Origin: Clostridia bacterium
GTDB taxonomy: Bacteria > Bacillota > Clostridia > Lachnospirales > Anaerotignaceae
Direction of reading: 5' to 3'
Assembly (NCBI GenBank): GCA_910575055.1
Contig: CAJTDC010000014.1
Span: 1-64,000 of the forward strand
DNA length: 64,000 nucleotides
The notes under the pieces are model-generated. The model saw only the letters and a list, made by a program, of their open reading frames with translations. It did no database searches and was not told where the DNA came from. Positions within the stretch are counted from its first letter, which is position 1. Every line of letters begins with the position of its first letter. Made by a program: the position numbers and the translations under genes. Positions 61,304 to 64,000 of this stretch are shown one piece after another.

Positions 61304-61696
61304 TTAAATATTACTAAGCCTAAAATAGGATATACTTGTGCTATATTCTTTACTTAAATCTGAAAGCAATTTATCAAGCATATCTTGTATTTGATTTTGT
61401 AATTTTTCTGGTTCAAAATATTCTACTTTACCACCTGTAATTTGCTTTACTTTAATGCTTTGATTTCTAATACTTGGATATAATAATAAAGCAGTTTGAT
61501 ATACAATAGCACTTTCAAATTTTTTATATTTTTCTGAATTTTCTGGAAGTGAACGCCAATCTTTTACAATATCTTTTATCTTATCTTCTGACATTCCTCG
61601 ATATTCATAGAAATCTATTGTTTCATCTGGCAAAAGTTCTTTAGAAGCATTGATTAAATGACGTACTCTATCATGGAATTTTTTTATTTTTAACAT
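61304..61696 (-). CDS. Head-tail adaptor-like protein
   Basis: This 130-residue protein is mostly helical with an internal FESAIVYQTALLLYPSIRNQ segment that matches the helical core of gp6/gp15-type adaptors. It is the first gene of a new unit reading left, preceded by an inverted-repeat promoter region, and its position before the stopper-like gene supports the call. Confidence 0.65.
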   Translation of the reverse strand: MLKIKKFHDRVRHLINASKELLPDETIDFYEYRGMSEDKIKDIVKDWRSLPENSEKYKKFESAIVYQTALLLYPSIRNQSIKVKQITGGKVEYFEPEKLQNQIQDMLDKLLSDLSKEYSTSISYFRLSNI

Positions 61697-61712
61697 AGTA
61701 TCACCTTAAAAA

Positions 61713-61763
61713 GTTTACATAATGATGTATATATAATTCAATTATATAATACATTATGTAAAT
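61713..61763 (-). promoter_or_regulatory. Large inverted repeat upstream of the connector/tail unit
   Basis: GTTTACATAATG (61713-61724) and CATTATGTAAAT (61752-61763) are inverted arms around an AT-only centre with TATATAAT sequences. It lies just upstream of the adaptor gene and after a terminator, so it probably contains a late promoter and a regulator site. Confidence 0.5.
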
Positions 61764-61773
61764 TTGCAAATAG

Positions 61774-61801
61774 AAAACGGGGCTATTTACTACCCCGTTT
61801 T
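61774..61801 (-). terminator. Terminator after the DUF7841-like gene
   Basis: AAAACGGGG and CCCCGTTTT form a 9-bp GC-rich stem with a 10-nt loop directly beyond the 61811-62560 gene, closing that unit. Confidence 0.85.
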
Positions 61802-61810
61802 ATTTTTATA

Positions 61811-62560
61811 TCAATGTTCTGCTATAAAGTTGTAATAAATCATTGTTTTATTTTTTACTGCATCAGGGTCATCAATAAAATCTTTTGCTAATTCAGCAAA
61901 TATTTCTGGTTCATCACAACCATATTTTTTCAATGTTTTTCCATAATCTGCATACATAGCATTCATAATAGCATAAAAACACCAAAATCTTTCACTTCCA
62001 AAGTGAAATCCTAATTTATCAGCAAATGGTTTTATATCATTTGGTTTCCATTTAGCTCCTTGCTCCCCTGTAGCATAATCCATGTTATTGGCCCATTCAA
62101 TAGCCATTTTTTCATTCATTTTTATATTATTGATATTTGCTTTCATATTCATATCGCCCATCGTAGCATGAATATTATAATTTTTTGCATCACCATAAGG
62201 TTCTTCAATATCTATGTAACCCATACCATAATATTGCATACTATTTCGATTATCTCGTTCATAGTTTTTCCTAGTTCTATTATCATACATAGGATAATAT
62301 TCAGAACCATACCCTTTTTGCATTGGCATATTTCTATATCCGCCATAATAACCGTTGTCATAATCATTATAATTTAAACCATAATTTTTATTAGTTCTAA
62401 ATGGAGTATCTCTTAAATATTCTGGAGGAATATTAGTGTTATACATTCCATAACCTTTTTCGTCATAATCTTCATTATATCTTCTGTTATCATATTTGCG
62501 ATTTCTATCTTTACGTCTTTGCATTTCATTTAATACAAAAGCCTTCATTGCACGAGCCAT
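61811..62560 (-). CDS. DUF7841-like phage protein
   Basis: This 249-residue protein has an N-terminal low-complexity half rich in Tyr, Asn, Arg and Gly (for example YNDYDNGYYGGYRNMPMQKG) and a helical C-terminal domain with MAIEWANNMDYATGEQGAKW and FWCFYAIMNAMYADYGKTLKKYG. That C-terminal pattern recurs in gut siphophages next to capsid genes (the DUF7841 group, recognised from memory). The Tyr/Asn-rich half suggests a surface or condensing role. Function unknown. It overlaps the upstream gene by one base. Confidence 0.75.
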   Translation of the reverse strand: MARAMKAFVLNEMQRRKDRNRKYDNRRYNEDYDEKGYGMYNTNIPPEYLRDTPFRTNKNYGLNYNDYDNGYYGGYRNMPMQKGYGSEYYPMYDNRTRKNYERDNRNSMQYYGMGYIDIEEPYGDAKNYNIHATMGDMNMKANINNIKMNEKMAIEWANNMDYATGEQGAKWKPNDIKPFADKLGFHFGSERFWCFYAIMNAMYADYGKTLKKYGCDEPEIFAELAKDFIDDPDAVKNKTMIYYNFIAEH

Positions 62561-63024
62561 TATTTGCCACTTCCTTTCTTAATATCAGAATTTACTGAAA
62601 TAGCATTCAAATTTCCTTCTGCAGATGCTGTTGCAGGTGTTGTTGCTGTTGGAATTACTGGAAAAGTATGTCTTGTTTTACATAATTTGCAATCTTTCGC
62701 AACAACAAAATAAGGTAAATCAGTTGCTGCAAACAGTTTTAAAATTTGTCTGCTTTTTATTTGGTCACCGTATAACAAATTACCGCATCTTGTAATAACA
62801 TTAATTGTTTGTGTACCTAATATAATTGCTACTGTTGTATTTTCGTTAACACCTTCTGGTATAGATTGTGCAATACAAATACATACTCTTTCATGATTTC
62901 TTAATCTTTGTTCTGGTATTGTAATACTTAAAATTGCACCAGTTAATGTAACTGCTGTAGAACGTACAAAGTGGCAGCAACCACCACAAGCATATCCTTG
63001 ATTATTATACAAATAACAAGCCAT
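62560..63024 (-). CDS. Cys-containing phage capsid-region protein
   Basis: This 154-residue protein starts MACYLYNNQGYACGGCCHFV and has a beta-rich core (VTLTGAILSITIPEQRLRNH, HERVCICIAQSIPEG, TVAIILGTQTINVITRCG) and a CKLCKTRH cysteine pair. Similar proteins lie near capsid genes in clostridial phages, without an assigned function; a capsid decoration or fibre role is plausible. The cysteines could bind metal or form disulfides after lysis. Confidence 0.65.
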   Translation of the reverse strand: MACYLYNNQGYACGGCCHFVRSTAVTLTGAILSITIPEQRLRNHERVCICIAQSIPEGVNENTTVAIILGTQTINVITRCGNLLYGDQIKSRQILKLFAATDLPYFVVAKDCKLCKTRHTFPVIPTATTPATASAEGNLNAISVNSDIKKGSGK

Positions 63025-63028
63025 TTTG

Positions 63029-63268
63029 TTATCTCCTTTCTATTATTTCTAATTTCTTTTCTATGATTTCTAAGCGTTCATTTATTTTTGTAAAATCATC
63101 TTTCAACTCTTTTATAATTTTTTGTGATTGATTGTTTAAATTTGTCAAAATATCTTGATTTGTTAATGAACTGTCTTCTATATAATTAATTACTTGTAGT
63201 ATTACAGAAAACAATGTTAATGTGTCAATATTTGCATTCAAATTATTATTTTGACCAGTATTAAACAT
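63029..63268 (-). CDS. Small coiled-coil phage protein
   Basis: This protein of about 79 residues (start MFNTGQNNNLNANIDTL at 63268, with GGAG 8 bp upstream) has a C-terminal coiled coil (DDFTKINERLEIIEKKLEII). It lies 5 bp upstream of the Cys-containing protein. An upstream in-frame start would run through a terminator hairpin and is rejected. Possibly a trimerising or scaffolding component. Confidence 0.6.
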   Translation of the reverse strand: MFNTGQNNNLNANIDTLTLFSVILQVINYIEDSSLTNQDILTNLNNQSQKIIKELKDDFTKINERLEIIEKKLEIIERR

Positions 63269-63291
63269 CTTCATCACTCCAAAAATAAAAT

Positions 63292-63323
63292 AAAGACGAT
63301 AAGTATTATAACTCACCGTCTTT
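63292..63323 (-). terminator. Hairpin between 63383 and 63029 genes
   Basis: AAAGACG (63292-63298) and CGTCTTT (63317-63323) pair over an 18-nt loop. Read on the minus strand, TTTATTTT follows. It follows the Gly/Cys-rich gene and may be a partial terminator. A CGTCAA / TTGACG repeat lies at 63334-63349. Confidence 0.6.
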
Positions 63324-63382
63324 TTTAAAATCACGTCAATCTATTGACGGAAAGTACCACATTAAGGTATATTAATTATATA

Positions 63383-63979
63383 TTAGTTGCAACCACAGCC
63401 ACAACCGCAGCCATTATTATAGCTGCCACAGCCACCATTAAATCCTCTCCAATTCATCATTACGCTTTCATAAGGGGAACACGTAATATAAGCTGGTCGT
63501 GGAGTTGGATTTAAGTTAGACAATAAATTAGCTGTTTGTGCTTGCTGTGACAACTGCAATTCATATGCACTAGCACGGTCACGCAACTCTTGAATTGTAT
63601 TTTGTGTCATCATGTCAACAATTCTTTGAGTATTAGCGTGGCCTGCTTCTATTATATTGCAGGTACTTCTCTCAATTTGGAAAGCAACATCTTTAATATT
63701 ACTCTTTAAATCACAACAGCAATTTTGCATCTGGAAACCTAAGTTATTGATAGCTTGGTTTGTGCTATTAAATCCATTACATAATGAGGATTGTACACCT
63801 GTAAATCCAGCCTGCATTGTATTATTTAAGCTAAATGTAGCATCACAAATACCTTGCTGTATGCCTCTAATACCATTATCTAACTGATTAAAATTAAAAG
63901 AATCAGCTAAATCACTTGTAGTTGCACAATTTCCTCTATTTCCACCGAAAAAGCCTCCATTGCCCCAACCGCCAAACAT
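63383..63979 (-). CDS. Gly/Cys-rich phage protein
   Basis: This 198-residue protein starts MFGGWGNGGFFGGNRG, has a helical centre (NQLDNGIRGIQQGICDATFS, LCNGFNSTNQAINNLGFQMQ, then QNCCCDLKSNIKDVAFQIER) and ends in repeated GCG with a final CN. Similar Gly-rich, Cys-tailed proteins are common upstream or downstream of capsid genes in gut phages of Firmicutes. Its heptad-like middle suggests a trimeric coiled coil between glycine-rich ends. Function unknown. The gene is complete; only 21 bases remain to its right. Confidence 0.7.
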   Translation of the reverse strand: MFGGWGNGGFFGGNRGNCATTSDLADSFNFNQLDNGIRGIQQGICDATFSLNNTMQAGFTGVQSSLCNGFNSTNQAINNLGFQMQNCCCDLKSNIKDVAFQIERSTCNIIEAGHANTQRIVDMMTQNTIQELRDRASAYELQLSQQAQTANLLSNLNPTPRPAYITCSPYESVMMNWRGFNGGCGSYNNGCGCGCGCN

Positions 63980-64000
63980 AAATAACAGAATTAAGACAAT

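Overview
The window is very AT-rich, with many TTG and GTG starts and strong AGGAGG-type ribosome binding sites. This, plus the gene families present (ClpB under a CIRCE operator, a ZTP riboswitch, a FruR-FruK-FruA fructose operon), points to a Clostridia-type member of the Bacillota, probably a gut anaerobe. The species is not identifiable by eye.

Bases 1 to about 16.3 kb are ordinary chromosome: an RpiR regulator; an HrcA/CIRCE-controlled unit (Imm42-like protein, then clpB); a ZTP-riboswitch unit (PARG-like macrodomain hydrolase, then purH); mutY with an overlapping Nudix gene; a GNAT / DUF2156 / cation-efflux cluster; and a convergent fruR-fruK-fruA operon. From 16.3 to 20.7 kb there is plasmid-like and decayed DNA: a frameshifted XRE regulator, about 1 kb of gene-poor DNA with a perfect 36-bp palindrome, a J-domain protein, a ribbon-helix-helix (RHH) regulator with four operator-like repeats, a broken copy of a gene that is intact at 30.7 kb, and tRNA-Ser(UGA).

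From about 20.9 kb to the right edge lies a temperate siphophage with plasmid maintenance functions, best described as a phage-plasmid-like element. Its left part has ParA/ParB, a pair of related membrane-anchored proteins, two XRE repressors facing a divergent promoter, a 700-bp non-coding region of hairpins and iterons, an RHH protein, a tyrosine recombinase, SSB, a RepA_N replication initiator with five 21-bp iterons inside its own gene, and a truncated rolling-circle Rep. Next comes a recombination module (Rad50/SbcC-like ATPase, RecT, metallo-beta-lactamase-fold protein), then ERCC4 nuclease, MazG-like and RepL-like genes on the minus strand.

From 38.6 kb to 64 kb all genes are on the minus strand and form the late morphogenesis region. 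Read in transcription order (right to left) it has small Cys/Gly-rich and DUF7841-like proteins, head-tail connectors, tail tube, G/GT tail chaperones with a well-formed -1 frameshift site, a 1738-residue tape measure, holin, baseplate/fibre proteins, a 2000-residue multi-propeller adhesin, distal tail protein, tail hub and a duplicated tail-tip segment. Terminase, portal, capsid and a lysin are not seen and may lie beyond the right edge. The chromosome/element junction was not located. It probably lies between 16.3 and 21 kb.

The strongest leads are the RepA_N iterons plus ParAB in a complete phage, two recombinase-site-like hairpins sharing the same 6-bp centre beside the recombinase, the paired membrane proteins in the immunity region, the PARG-like enzyme under ZTP control, and the giant propeller adhesin.
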